From Lysobacterales bacterium (GTDB taxonomy: Bacteria > Pseudomonadota > Gammaproteobacteria > Xanthomonadales > Xanthomonadaceae): a stretch of 40,009 bases of DNA. Within the stretch, counting starts at the first letter, position 1. The number at the start of each line of letters is the position of its first letter. A model generated the notes under the pieces. The model was not told the DNA's origin. It made no database searches and was given only the letters and a program-made list of their open reading frames with translations. Made by a program: the position numbers and the translations under genes. Positions 7,550-16,344 of the stretch are shown here, piece after piece. The stretch covers positions 1 through 40,009 of the forward strand of contig JAEKKW010000019.1 of assembly GCA_019510195.1 (NCBI GenBank). Direction: 5' to 3'.

Positions 7550-9610
7550 TTACTGGCCGATGTGCGACTTCAGCCAATCGTTCACCGTGTCGTGCCACTT
7601 GATGCTGTTCTGCGGCTTCAGCACCCAATGGTTTTCATCGGGGAAATAGAGGAACTTCGATTCGATGCCCTTGCGCTGCAAGGCGCTGAACGCGGCGATG
7701 CCCTGCTCCACCGGAATGCGGAAGTCCTTCTGGCTGTGCACGATCAGCATCGGCACTTTCCAGTCCTTGACGTGGTTGAGCGGATTGAACTTCTCGTAGC
7801 CGGCGGGGTTCTCCCACACCGTGCCGCCGTTCTCCCATTCGCCGAACCACAGCTCCTCGGTGGCGTAACCCATCATGCGATTGTCGAACACGCCGTCGTG
7901 GGCAACGATGCACTTCCACGGTTGGTTCCAGTTGCCGGCGATCCAGTACGCCATGAATCCGCCGTAGCTGGCACCGAGCGCGCAGGCCTTGTCGCCGTTG
8001 AGGAACGGATACTTCTGCAACGCCGCCGTCCAGCCCTTCTGCAAATCTTCCAGCGGGCGATCGCCCCAGTGCTGGCTGATGGCATCGGTGAATTTCTGGC
8101 CGTAGCCGGTGGAACCGTGGAAATCGATCATCACCGCGGCATAGCCTTGTCCGGCATACGTCTGCGGATTCCAGCGATAGCTCCAGCCGTTGCCGAAACT
8201 GCCCTGCGGACCACCGTGGATCAGGAACGCGACCGGATATTTCCTGCCCGGCTGGTAGTTCCAGGGCTTCACCACGTAGCCGTGCACGGTTTCGCCATTC
8301 CAGCCGATGAAGGTGAACTGCTCGGCATCGGCGAACTTCACGCCCGGCAGCATCTCGCCGGCACTCGGGGTGATCGCGCGTAGCGGTGCCTTGCCATCGG
8401 CGTCGGTGACGAACAACTGATCGCCACTCTGCAAGGTGTTGCGGGTGAACGCGAGCGTGTTGCCGGCCAATGCGAACGCCGAGATCGAACCCTGCGGGCC
8501 CGACACATTGCGCACTTCGCCGTTGGCGACGTCAACCGCGAACAGCGGATGCTGGCCAAGTCCGGATGCGGTGGTGTAGATCGTCCTGCCATCGGCGGAC
8601 AGGGTGATGCCATCGGCAGACGCATCCCAGCGTTGATCGATCTCGCGCGTGTTGCCCGTTGCCATGTCCATCGCCATCAGCGCGAAACGATCGGCCTCGA
8701 AACCGGGACGTTGCATCGCGCGGTAGTACAGCGTCTTGCCATCGGGCGAGAACGCCGGGCCGGCGTCCCACGCCTTGTTGGCGGCGGTCAGGTTGCGTGG
8801 CGTGCCGCTGCCATCGGCGTTGACCAGCCACAGGTCGAAATTGGTGCTCCACGGTTCGACGCGGTCGCCCTGGCGCACGCTCATCACCAGTTGCTTGCCG
8901 TCGGGCGACCATGCGAGGTCACCAAGATCACCGAACGGCTTCGACGGAATGTCGCCGTTGATCGCGCCGCTCACCAGCGTCGCATTCTTCGCCGCGGCAG
9001 CGCCGACATCGGCGACGAACACGCGGTTGTAGCTGCCGTTGTTCCAGGTATCCCAGTGGCGGATGAACATGCGGTCGAACACCACGCCACTGTTCTTCGG
9101 CTTGGCTTCGCCCTTCTGCTTGCTGCAGGCGAGATCGCCCTTGCACTCGGGGAAGGCCGCCATCGCCAGCGCGACATGGCTGCCGTCGGGCGCGAACTGG
9201 TAGGCATCGACATCGAGCGGCAGGTCGGTCAGCTGCTTCGGTTCGCCGCCCGCCAGCGGGATCGCGTACAGCTGCGAGCTGCCGTTCTTGCCGCTGAGGA
9301 AGTACACGGCCTTGCCGTCCTTCGAGACAGTCGGCGAATTGACGTTCCAGCCATCCGGCGTCAACCGTTTCGGCGGCGCCATGTCGCGCGTGCGCAGGTT
9401 GCGCGTCCACAGCGAGGTCGACGCCTTGGTGACTTCGGAATTCATCTGGCGCCTGGCGAACACCACCACGTTGCCGTCCGGCGTCAGTGCCGGCGACGAA
9501 TAGCGGTCGAGGGCGACCATGTCGCGCACGGTGAAGCCGCGCTGCGTCTGCGCGGACAGGGGAAGCGCGGCGAGCAGCGCGAGCGGCAGCAGGGCGTGGC
9601 GAAGGGTCAT
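7550..9610 (-). CDS. S9 family prolyl oligopeptidase/dipeptidyl aminopeptidase-like serine peptidase
   Basis: 686-residue secreted or periplasmic peptidase. A signal peptide (about 1-20, MTLRHALLPLALLAALPLSA) is followed by a beta-propeller built of TolB/PD40-like repeats (ALTPDGNVVVF, FAPDGSHVALA, WSPDGKQLVM, FSPDGKTLYY). The C-terminal alpha/beta-hydrolase domain carries the catalytic triad: Ser548 in GASYGGF, Asp629 in VHSQKDFRIP and His661 in DENHWV. Family members release dipeptides or cleave oligopeptides from the N-terminus. ATG 9610 overlaps the stop of the upstream oligopeptide transporter (ATGA), so the two are translationally coupled. A periplasmic peptidase next to an OPT importer fits external peptide use. 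The exact cleavage preference cannot be read from the sequence. Confidence 0.92.
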   Translation of the reverse strand: MTLRHALLPLALLAALPLSAQTQRGFTVRDMVALDRYSSPALTPDGNVVVFARRQMNSEVTKASTSLWTRNLRTRDMAPPKRLTPDGWNVNSPTVSKDGKAVYFLSGKNGSSQLYAIPLAGGEPKQLTDLPLDVDAYQFAPDGSHVALAMAAFPECKGDLACSKQKGEAKPKNSGVVFDRMFIRHWDTWNNGSYNRVFVADVGAAAAKNATLVSGAINGDIPSKPFGDLGDLAWSPDGKQLVMSVRQGDRVEPWSTNFDLWLVNADGSGTPRNLTAANKAWDAGPAFSPDGKTLYYRAMQRPGFEADRFALMAMDMATGNTREIDQRWDASADGITLSADGRTIYTTASGLGQHPLFAVDVANGEVRNVSGPQGSISAFALAGNTLAFTRNTLQSGDQLFVTDADGKAPLRAITPSAGEMLPGVKFADAEQFTFIGWNGETVHGYVVKPWNYQPGRKYPVAFLIHGGPQGSFGNGWSYRWNPQTYAGQGYAAVMIDFHGSTGYGQKFTDAISQHWGDRPLEDLQKGWTAALQKYPFLNGDKACALGASYGGFMAYWIAGNWNQPWKCIVAHDGVFDNRMMGYATEELWFGEWENGGTVWENPAGYEKFNPLNHVKDWKVPMLIVHSQKDFRIPVEQGIAAFSALQRKGIESKFLYFPDENHWVLKPQNSIKWHDTVNDWLKSHIGQ

Positions 9611-11595
9611 TGGATTCCTCTCGAGAGTTTTTCTGCGTAACGGTACAGGGCCAGCACCACGACTACGAAGGCAATCCCGCCGATCCACTTGCCGGCGGTG
9701 GCAAAGCCCTCGCCCACCAGCTCCAGCGGGAACAACTGGAAGGCGACGATGCCGGCGATCAGCACGCCGATCAGGCCTTCGCCGACGATCATGCCCGAGG
9801 CCAGCAACACCCCGAGCTGCTTGGCGCTTTCCGGGCGCTTGCCGCGTTCGGCGCGACGATCGTAGAACGCACCGACCAGTGCACCGACCACCACCATCAG
9901 CGTCGCCGACGTCGGCAGGTAGATGCCGAGACCGACGGCGAGCGGCGAGCAATGGCCCTTGTGGTTGGTGACCTTCTGGATGATGGCGTCGAGGATGATC
10001 AGCACCACGCCGATGCCGGCGCCGATCTCGATCAGGCTCCAGTCGATGTTGTTCTGGATCACGCCTTGCGCCAGCGCGGAAATCAGCCCCGCCTGCGGCG
10101 CGGGCAGTGCCTTGCCGGCCACCGCGTTCGGCGCACCGGCGAAACCGTAGGCCTGGTTGACCAGGTCGAGCACCGGCGGAATCACCGCAGCGCCGGCGAT
10201 CACGCCGACCACCAGCGCCCACTGCTGCCACGATGGCGTGGCATCGACCAGTTGGCCGGTCTTGAGATCCTGCAGATTGTTGTTGGCGATCGCGGCGACC
10301 GTGAACACCACCGCGGTGACGAACAGCGCGAACGCGACCAGCGACTTCTCCTGTCCAGGCTGCAGCATCGGCTTGACCGTGAACACCAGCAGCAGCGCCG
10401 CGCCGATCACCACCAGGATGCCGATGCCCGACAGCGGACTGTTGGAGGAACCGATCAGGCCGGCCATGTAGCCGCAGACCGCCGACACCAGGAAGCTCAT
10501 CACCACGCAATAGACGAGGCCGCCGACCACCAGCAACCACAGGTGGTCGCCGAGTCCGGCGCCATTGGCGAAGTGGCCGAACAGCCAGGCGATCGGCACG
10601 AAGCTCGCGAGCATGATCGCGCCGACGACACCGATCGGGATGTCGTGTTCGACGCGATCAAGCGTGTGCAGCTGGCCGGCCTTGCGCACCTTCGATGCCG
10701 CCACCGCCGAGGTGAGACCGGAAATCACCGGCTTGACCAGTTTCGCCAGCGTCCAGATCGCGGAGATGCCGATGGTGCCGGCGCCGATGAAGCGGATCTT
10801 GTGGCTCCAGGTGTCACCGGCGATATCGGCCACGCTGCCAGTGAAAGTCGACAGTTGCGAAAAATGCGGCACGCCCCAGACCCAGGCGATCGCCGCACCG
10901 AGCAGCATCGCCAGTCCCACCCACAAGCCGACCAGGTGACCGACCGCGAGCAGCGCCATCGACAGCGAGAAATCGAATCCGCTGACCGGCGACTTGTCGC
11001 CATCGCCGATGCGGAAATAACTGGCGACATCGCCGGCGAACACCTTGGTCGCGACGATCACCGCGAACGCGGCCGCGACGATCGCGCCCCACATCACCGC
11101 CAGCAGGCCGGCGCGGCTTTCCTCCACGCCCTTGGTGTCGTCGCCGCTGCCGACCTTGAGCACTTCGGCGCAGGCCACGCCTTCGGGATACGGCAGGTCG
11201 GAATTGGTGACCAGCGCGCGCCGCAGCGGGATCGAATACATCACGCCGAGGATGCCGCCGAGCGCGCAGATCAGGAACGATTCCCAGAACGGGAAGTGCG
11301 TCCACCAGCCGATCATCACCAGCCCGGGCAGGACGAAGATGATCGACGACAGCGTGCCCGCCGCCGACGCCACCGTCTGCACCACGTTGTTTTCCTGGAT
11401 GGTGGAATCCTTGAAGCCCCGCAGCAGCGCCATCGAGATGACCGCCGCCGGGATCGACGTCGCGAAGGTCAGGCCCGCCTTCAATCCGAAGAACACGTTG
11501 GCCGCGGTGAATGCGACCGTGATGAGGATGCCGAGGATGATCCCGCGCAGGGTGAACTCCCGGCGGGGTGCGGCTGCGTTCTGCGGGTTGGCCAT
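9607..11595 (-). CDS. OPT family oligopeptide transporter
   Basis: 662-residue inner-membrane protein of the oligopeptide transporter (OPT) superfamily, bacterial branch. The N-terminal TM pair contains AANVFFGLKAGLTFATSIPAAVISM, followed by STIQENNVVQTVASAAGTLSSIIFVLPGL and the NSDLPYPEGVACAEVLK segment, all typical of this family. There are about 14-16 hydrophobic helices across the length. The reading frame is intact and of normal size. Translation starts at ATG 11595 and the stop overlaps the peptidase start by ATGA. The operon order OPT, S9 peptidase, DUF819 suggests proton-coupled uptake of peptides combined with their hydrolysis. The 79-nt gap to otsA upstream is on the same strand, so partial read-through from the trehalose operon is possible. 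Confidence 0.92.
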   Translation of the reverse strand: MANPQNAAAPRREFTLRGIILGILITVAFTAANVFFGLKAGLTFATSIPAAVISMALLRGFKDSTIQENNVVQTVASAAGTLSSIIFVLPGLVMIGWWTHFPFWESFLICALGGILGVMYSIPLRRALVTNSDLPYPEGVACAEVLKVGSGDDTKGVEESRAGLLAVMWGAIVAAAFAVIVATKVFAGDVASYFRIGDGDKSPVSGFDFSLSMALLAVGHLVGLWVGLAMLLGAAIAWVWGVPHFSQLSTFTGSVADIAGDTWSHKIRFIGAGTIGISAIWTLAKLVKPVISGLTSAVAASKVRKAGQLHTLDRVEHDIPIGVVGAIMLASFVPIAWLFGHFANGAGLGDHLWLLVVGGLVYCVVMSFLVSAVCGYMAGLIGSSNSPLSGIGILVVIGAALLLVFTVKPMLQPGQEKSLVAFALFVTAVVFTVAAIANNNLQDLKTGQLVDATPSWQQWALVVGVIAGAAVIPPVLDLVNQAYGFAGAPNAVAGKALPAPQAGLISALAQGVIQNNIDWSLIEIGAGIGVVLIILDAIIQKVTNHKGHCSPLAVGLGIYLPTSATLMVVVGALVGAFYDRRAERGKRPESAKQLGVLLASGMIVGEGLIGVLIAGIVAFQLFPLELVGEGFATAGKWIGGIAFVVVVLALYRYAEKLSRGIQ

Positions 11596-11674
11596 GGCGG
11601 ATCCGTCGACGTAAGTGTCGCCAAACTACGGTCTGGCGGCGATCAAGTCCAGCTGCAGCGCGAGAAACCGGGGA

Positions 11675-13045
11675 TCAACGGCTGTCCGCCAGCGCCGCGA
11701 GGAAGCCACGGCACCAGGCATGGATGTCGTTGCCGGCGATCGGCACCATCAGCGACTGCCAGCGTTCCTTGCGCTCCGCCAGCGGCATCGCCATGGCCAC
11801 GGCGATCGCATCGGCGACGCCATCGAGGTCATGGGGATTGACCAGCAGGGCGCCATCGAGCTCGAGCGCGGCCCCGGCCAGCAGCGACAGCACCAGCACC
11901 CCGGGATCGTCGGGGTTCTGGGCAGCGACGTATTCCTTGGCCACCAGGTTCATGCCGTCGCGCAACGGCGTCACCAGCCCGATGGCGGCGGCACGATAGA
12001 ACCCGGTCAGGGTGCTGTGGGGGAAATTGCGGTTGACGTAACGCAGCGGCGTCCAGTCGGGATCGGCATGGTTGCCGTTGATGTGGCCGGCGATGCCTTC
12101 CAGCTGGTTGCGCAACAATTTGTATTCCGAGACTTCGCCACGCGAGACCGGCGCAATCTGCAGGAAGGTGAGCTTGCCGCGGAACGCCGGATGGCGCTCG
12201 AGGAAGCGCCCGAAGGCGCGGAAGCGTTCGGGCAATCCCTTGGAATAATCGAGGCGATCGACGCCGATCGCGAGCGCGCGTCCACCCAGGCTCTGGCGCA
12301 ATGCGCGCACCGGCGCCTTGTTGACCGCCGCCGCGGATTGCGCGGTGATCCGCGCGGTATCGATGCCGATCGGAAACGCGCCGACCCGGACGCGACGGCC
12401 ATCCGCGAATTGCAGCGTGCCGTCCTCGAGGATGCGGGCGCCACCGAAGAGACGCGCATAGCTGCGGAAACGCTCGGCATCGCGCACGGTCTGGAATCCG
12501 ACCAGGTCACAGGCATACAGGGCGCTGAACAGCAGCGCATGGTCCGGGAGTGCGGAAACGAGATCCGCCGATGGCATCGGCACGTGCAGGAAGAACCCGA
12601 TGCGGCAGCCGACACCGCGTTCGCGCAGCATCGCGGCCAACGGGATCAGGTGGTAGTCGTGGATCCAGACGATGTCGTCATCGTGCAGCAGCGGCATCAG
12701 CTTGTCCGCGAACAGTGCGTTGACGCGACGATAACTGGCACGCGTCGCCCGGTCGTAGTCGACGAGGTCGAGGCGGAAATGCAGCAATGGCCACAGCGTG
12801 CGGTTGGAAAAACCGTTGTAGTAGTCTGCCACGTCACGCCGCGACAAATCGAGCGTGACATAGCGAATGGCACCATCCCGGTGTTCGGAAAGTTCGCCGC
12901 TGCCGTCACGCACGGTCTTGCCATTCCAGCCGAACCAGACACCACCGCGCGCGCGCAACGCCGCCTCGATGCCCACCGCCAGTCCGCCCGCCTGGTTCTG
13001 TCCCGGCAAGGCGACCCGGTTGGACACCACGACCAGCCTGCTCAC
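11675..13045 (-). CDS. otsA: Alpha,alpha-trehalose-phosphate synthase (UDP-forming)
   Basis: 456-residue GT20 glycosyltransferase that joins UDP-glucose and glucose-6-phosphate to trehalose-6-phosphate in the cytoplasm. The sequence shows the N-terminal VVVSNRVALP loop, the NGFSNRTLWPLLH segment, HDYHLIP (129-132), the GVDRLDYSKGLPERFRAF motif and the RDGMNLVAKEYVAAQ nucleotide-sugar motif. Length is close to E. coli OtsA (474). It starts with GTG at 13045, overlapping the GH15 stop by four bases (GTGA). It is the last gene of the otsB-GH15-otsA operon, whose product OtsB finishes trehalose synthesis. Expected role is osmotic and desiccation tolerance. Confidence 0.96.
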   Translation of the reverse strand: MSRLVVVSNRVALPGQNQAGGLAVGIEAALRARGGVWFGWNGKTVRDGSGELSEHRDGAIRYVTLDLSRRDVADYYNGFSNRTLWPLLHFRLDLVDYDRATRASYRRVNALFADKLMPLLHDDDIVWIHDYHLIPLAAMLRERGVGCRIGFFLHVPMPSADLVSALPDHALLFSALYACDLVGFQTVRDAERFRSYARLFGGARILEDGTLQFADGRRVRVGAFPIGIDTARITAQSAAAVNKAPVRALRQSLGGRALAIGVDRLDYSKGLPERFRAFGRFLERHPAFRGKLTFLQIAPVSRGEVSEYKLLRNQLEGIAGHINGNHADPDWTPLRYVNRNFPHSTLTGFYRAAAIGLVTPLRDGMNLVAKEYVAAQNPDDPGVLVLSLLAGAALELDGALLVNPHDLDGVADAIAVAMAMPLAERKERWQSLMVPIAGNDIHAWCRGFLAALADSR

Positions 13046-14728
13046 AGCGCTTCCTTCCAGTCGCGCGACAGGTGCATCGCGGCCATGATCAGGCCGACGT
13101 GCGAATACGCCTGCGGGAAATTGCCCCAGCTCTCGCCATCTTCGAAGCCCATGTCTTCCGACAGCAGCCCGAGGTGGTTGCGATGTTCGAGCACGCGCTC
13201 GAACAATTCGCGCGCCTCGTCCTTGCGGCCGATCACCGACAGCGCATCGATGTACCAGAACATGCAGATGGTGAAACTGGTTTCCGGGCTGCCGAAATCG
13301 TCGGGCGCCACATAACGAAACAGGCCGCAGCCTTTCCGCAACTGCTTGCCGATGGCTTCCACGGTGGCGACGTAGCGCGGATCATCCGCGGCGATGAGGC
13401 CGATGTCCGCCAGCAACAGCAGCGATGCATCGAGATAGTCGCTTTCGAACGACGCGCTGAACCAGCCCTTGTCCCCGCGCCACGCCTGTGCCAGCGTCTT
13501 CGCGCGGATGGTGTCGGCGCGCTCGCGCCAGTACTTCTCTTTTTCTTTCAGGCCCAGGCGATCGCCGATCCGCGCGAGGCGATCACAGGCCGCCCAGCAC
13601 ATCGCCGCGGTATAGGTATGCACTTCGGCGCGCCCGCGGAATTCCCACAGGCCGGCATCCGGCACGTCGTAGAGCGCGTAGGCGCGTTCGCCCAGCGGTT
13701 CCAGCCGCCGGTAGGTTTCGGCATCGCCGGGATCAACCAGGCGCTGGTCGAAGAACAATTGCGTCGATGCCAGCACCACGCTGCCGTAGACGTCGTGCTG
13801 CTTCTGGACCCACGCCAGATTGCCGCGACGCACCGGCCCCATGCCGCGATAACCCGCAAGCGACGGCACTTCCTCTTCGGTGAGGGTGGCCTCGAAGCCG
13901 ATGCCGTACAGCGGCTGCAGGCCGCCTTCGTGGGTGACGATGTTGAAGATGTAGTGAAGGAAATCCTCCATGCTGCGCGTCGCGCCAAGACGGTTGAGCG
14001 CACGCACCACGAAACCGGCATCGCGCAGCCAGCAATAGCGATAGTCCCAGTTGCGCGCGGTGCCCGCCGCTTCCGGGATCGACGTCGTCATCGCCGCGAT
14101 GATCGCGCCGCTGTCCTCGTACTGGCACAGCTTCAGGGTGATCGCGCTGCGGATCACCGCCTCCTGCCACTCCAGCGGAATCGACAGGTAACGCACCCAT
14201 TCGCGCCAGTAGTCGAGCGTGCGATTGAGCGCCTCCTCGACATAGCCGTCGATCGATCGATCCAGCGTCTCGTCGGGTCCCAGCACGAAATGCAGGCGAT
14301 GGCTGAGCACGAACGGCAATTCCTCGCGAATGAAGCGAATCGGTGCGTCGCTGGTCATGCGCAGGATGTAGCGCGGCAACAGCCAGCGCGATCAGCGATA
14401 CCGGGCGATAGAAGCGGCCGTTGCGGCTCCAGCGCGGCGCGAAGTCGACGATTTCGAGCGATCCGCCATGGCTGTCGTGCAGTACCGTGCGCAGCACCGC
14501 GGTGTTGGGCACATAGGCCTGCTCGGAATGCGAGAAATCCTCGAGCTCGATGGTGAAATCGCCGCCTTCCTGGTCACGCGGGGACAGCAGCGCGCAGAAC
14601 GCGGGATCGCCATCGAACGTCGGCAGGCAGGTCCAGACCACGCGCGCCTGGCGATCGATCAACGCACCGAAACTGCCGTTGCCCACGACGCCGAGATCGA
14701 GACTGGGCGGATCCGTTTCGATCTTCAT
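13042..14728 (-). pseudogene. GH15 family glycoside hydrolase (glucoamylase/trehalase-like), frameshifted
   Basis: A GH15 enzyme is normally encoded between otsB and otsA in this group. The N-terminal part starts at ATG 14728 (MKIETDPPSLDLGVVGNGSFGAL) and runs through WTCLPTFDGDPAFC to RFYRPVSLI near 14395. The rest, from LPRYILRMTSDAPIRF near 14380 to the stop at 13042, lies in another frame. It includes the (alpha/alpha)6 barrel with RNWDYRYCWLRDA, EFRGRAEVHTYTAAMCW and SEDMGFEDGESWGNFPQAYSH, the last two carrying the expected catalytic acid regions. About 35-40 residues of the N-terminal beta-domain seem to be missing at the junction. Both ends keep 4-nt overlaps with neighbours (14725-14728 and 13042-13045), so the operon itself is intact. 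Substrate (trehalose, maltodextrin) cannot be decided from sequence. Confidence 0.85.
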
Positions 14729-15447
14729 GGGGTTTCCTCCAGCCACGCCAACACCGCCGCGGGATCGAGGAGATGGTGCGTTGCCGCGCTGAGCAGGCGA
14801 TCGCCCACCAGCACGCTGATGCCGCCCATTTCGTTCACGGTGGCGAAGCCGGCCTCGTCGGTGAGATCGTCGCCGGCGAATACCGGCACGCGTCCGGCGA
14901 AGCGCGGCGTCGCCATCAACTCGCGTATCGCACTGCCCTTGTCCGCGCCCTGCGGCCGCAGTTCGATCACCTGGTTGCCGGGTTCCAGGCGATAGTCGGG
15001 CAATTGTTCCAGCGCCTGCGTCGCGAATTCGCGAATCGCCGTTCCCGCCGCCGGTGCCACGCGCCAATGCAGCGCAAGCGAGCGGCCCTTGTCCTCCACC
15101 AGCGCGCCCGGCCAGGCATCGATCACCATGCGCGCGGCTTCGGCGACCGACGCGAGGCGGGGATCACGCGCCTGCGGATGATCGCTGCGATGTTCCAGCC
15201 CATGCAGGCCGACGGCACCGTATTGCGCCGGCGCGAAAATCGCGTCGATTGCGGCCAGCGTGCGGCCACTCACCAGCGCCAACGCGCCATCGAGGCGTCG
15301 TTCCAGTGCATCGAGCGCAGCGATGACACGCGGCGTTGCCCTGACTGCTGCCGGATCATCGGCGAATTCGAGCAGGCAGCCGTCGATATCGAGAAACAAT
15401 GCGCTGCCGGCGGAAATCACCGGCGGACGGAGTGCTACCGCATTCAT
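14725..15447 (-). CDS. otsB: Trehalose-6-phosphate phosphatase
   Basis: 240-residue HAD-superfamily phosphatase that converts trehalose-6-phosphate to trehalose. HAD motif I is FLDIDGCLLEF with Asp20 as nucleophile and Asp22 as acid/base. LVSGRTL follows as motif II. GLHGLE and the cap domain come next, then KGSAIRELM (motif III lysine) and FAGDDLTDEAGF (motif IV acidic pair). The start is ATG 15447 and the stop overlaps the GH15 start by ATGA, so this is the first gene of the trehalose operon. The 217-nt region upstream (15448-15664) must hold its promoter. No strong sigma70 boxes are visible there. Confidence 0.94.
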   Translation of the reverse strand: MNAVALRPPVISAGSALFLDIDGCLLEFADDPAAVRATPRVIAALDALERRLDGALALVSGRTLAAIDAIFAPAQYGAVGLHGLEHRSDHPQARDPRLASVAEAARMVIDAWPGALVEDKGRSLALHWRVAPAAGTAIREFATQALEQLPDYRLEPGNQVIELRPQGADKGSAIRELMATPRFAGRVPVFAGDDLTDEAGFATVNEMGGISVLVGDRLLSAATHHLLDPAAVLAWLEETP

Positions 15448-15664
15448 CGCAACGAATCTAAAGCACTGTCCGTTATTCGAAGTGAAGGTGCGGGATTTTT
15501 TCGGATTCCCGTTTCACGGATGCAGGCATTCCATCATTCGCGCGCGGGAAACCAGCCGTTTCCCCGCGAAAAGACGCTCGGGCCCTTCGGGTGCGCCATT
15601 CCGGAAAAAGAAATGGCAGGAACCGCAGTTCCTGCCATTGCTGTCATGCCACGACTGCGACGGT
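15448..15664. other. Intergenic region between ssb and otsB
   Basis: It holds the ssb terminator hairpin (15612-15639) and the leader of otsB. A second, imperfect hairpin (GCGGGAAAC paired with GTTTCCCCGC, about 15544-15570) sits in the middle. No open reading frame with credible coding character was seen. The otsB promoter cannot be assigned with confidence. Confidence 0.5.
15603..15639 (-). terminator. Rho-independent terminator of ssb
   Basis: AATGGCAGGAAC (15612-15623) and GTTCCTGCCATT (15628-15639) form a perfect 12-bp stem with a 4-nt loop. Read on the minus strand, the stem is followed by TTTCTTTTTCC (15611 down to 15602), a T-rich tail. It begins 26 nt after the ssb stop. Confidence 0.8.
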
Positions 15665-16141
15665 TCAGAACGGAATGTCGTCGTCGTTGAAATCGCCGCC
15701 GAAATCGGCCACCGATGCCGCCGGCGCTTCACGCGCCGGTTCGCGACGCTGGGCCGGCGCCGGGCGCGAACTACGCTCGTAACCGCCACCACCTTGTCCG
15801 CCGCCATCGGGACGGCCGCCGAGCATCTGCATTTCGTCACCAATGATGTCGGTGGTGTAGTGCTTGGCGCCATCCTTCTCGTAGCTGCCGTATTCGATGC
15901 GTCCCTCGATGTAGACCTCGCGGCCCTTCTTCAGGTATTCGCCGGCGATCTCGCCGAGCTTGCCGAACAGCTTGACGCGATGCCATTCGGTCTTTTCCTG
16001 CTGGTTGCCGTCGCGATCCTTGCGGACCGTGGTGGTGGCGATGCTGAGCGTGGTGATCGCCATGCCGCCCTGGGTGTATTTGGTGTCGGGGTCGTTGCCG
16101 AGGTTCCCGACCAAAATCACTTTGTTGATTCCGCGTGCCAT
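15665..16141 (-). CDS. ssb: Single-stranded DNA-binding protein
   Basis: 158-residue SSB that coats single-stranded DNA during replication, repair and recombination. The OB-fold domain (about 1-110) begins MARGINKVILVGNLGNDPD and contains TTLSIATTTVRKDRDG, EWHRVKLFGKLGEIAGEYLKKG and YIEGRIEYG. A glycine/arginine/proline-rich disordered linker (about 112-150) follows. The C-terminus is the acidic tip DFNDDDIPF, which recruits partner proteins. Start ATG 16141 has a strong AAGGAG site. A TAGAAT sequence at 16209-16214 on the minus strand is a possible -10. The gene is transcribed alone, divergently from ispB, and ends in a clear terminator. Confidence 0.97.
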   Translation of the reverse strand: MARGINKVILVGNLGNDPDTKYTQGGMAITTLSIATTTVRKDRDGNQQEKTEWHRVKLFGKLGEIAGEYLKKGREVYIEGRIEYGSYEKDGAKHYTTDIIGDEMQMLGGRPDGGGQGGGGYERSSRPAPAQRREPAREAPAASVADFGGDFNDDDIPF

Positions 16142-16311
16142 GTCTGGCTCCTTACGTTTTGGTCATTGGTTGATTGGATGCCGGCGTCGCCACCGGCAGG
16201 GATATTCCATTCTACCGCGACGGGCCGCGCCAGCCGGCCGATGCCGCATCGCCATGTCGGGGTTTTCCTGAACCATGCCGGCGCACCGGCGGCGACCGAC
16301 CATTCACCTTC

Positions 16312-16317
16312 TATAAT
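16312..16317 (+). promoter_or_regulatory. Putative -10 box of ispB
   Basis: A perfect TATAAT hexamer lies 27 nt upstream of the ispB ATG in otherwise GC-rich DNA. No good -35 hexamer sits at 16-18 nt upstream, so activation or an atypical -35 is possible. The predicted leader would be about 20 nt. Confidence 0.5.
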
Positions 16318-16344
16318 CGCCCGAGCATTCCGGCCAACCTTCCT

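Noticed and set aside
9610-11841. Plus-strand frame of over 700 codons opposite the OPT transporter
   Set aside because: Same antisense artefact. It is rich in His, Asp, Arg and Gln, has no hydrophobic core pattern, and lies fully opposite a standard membrane protein.
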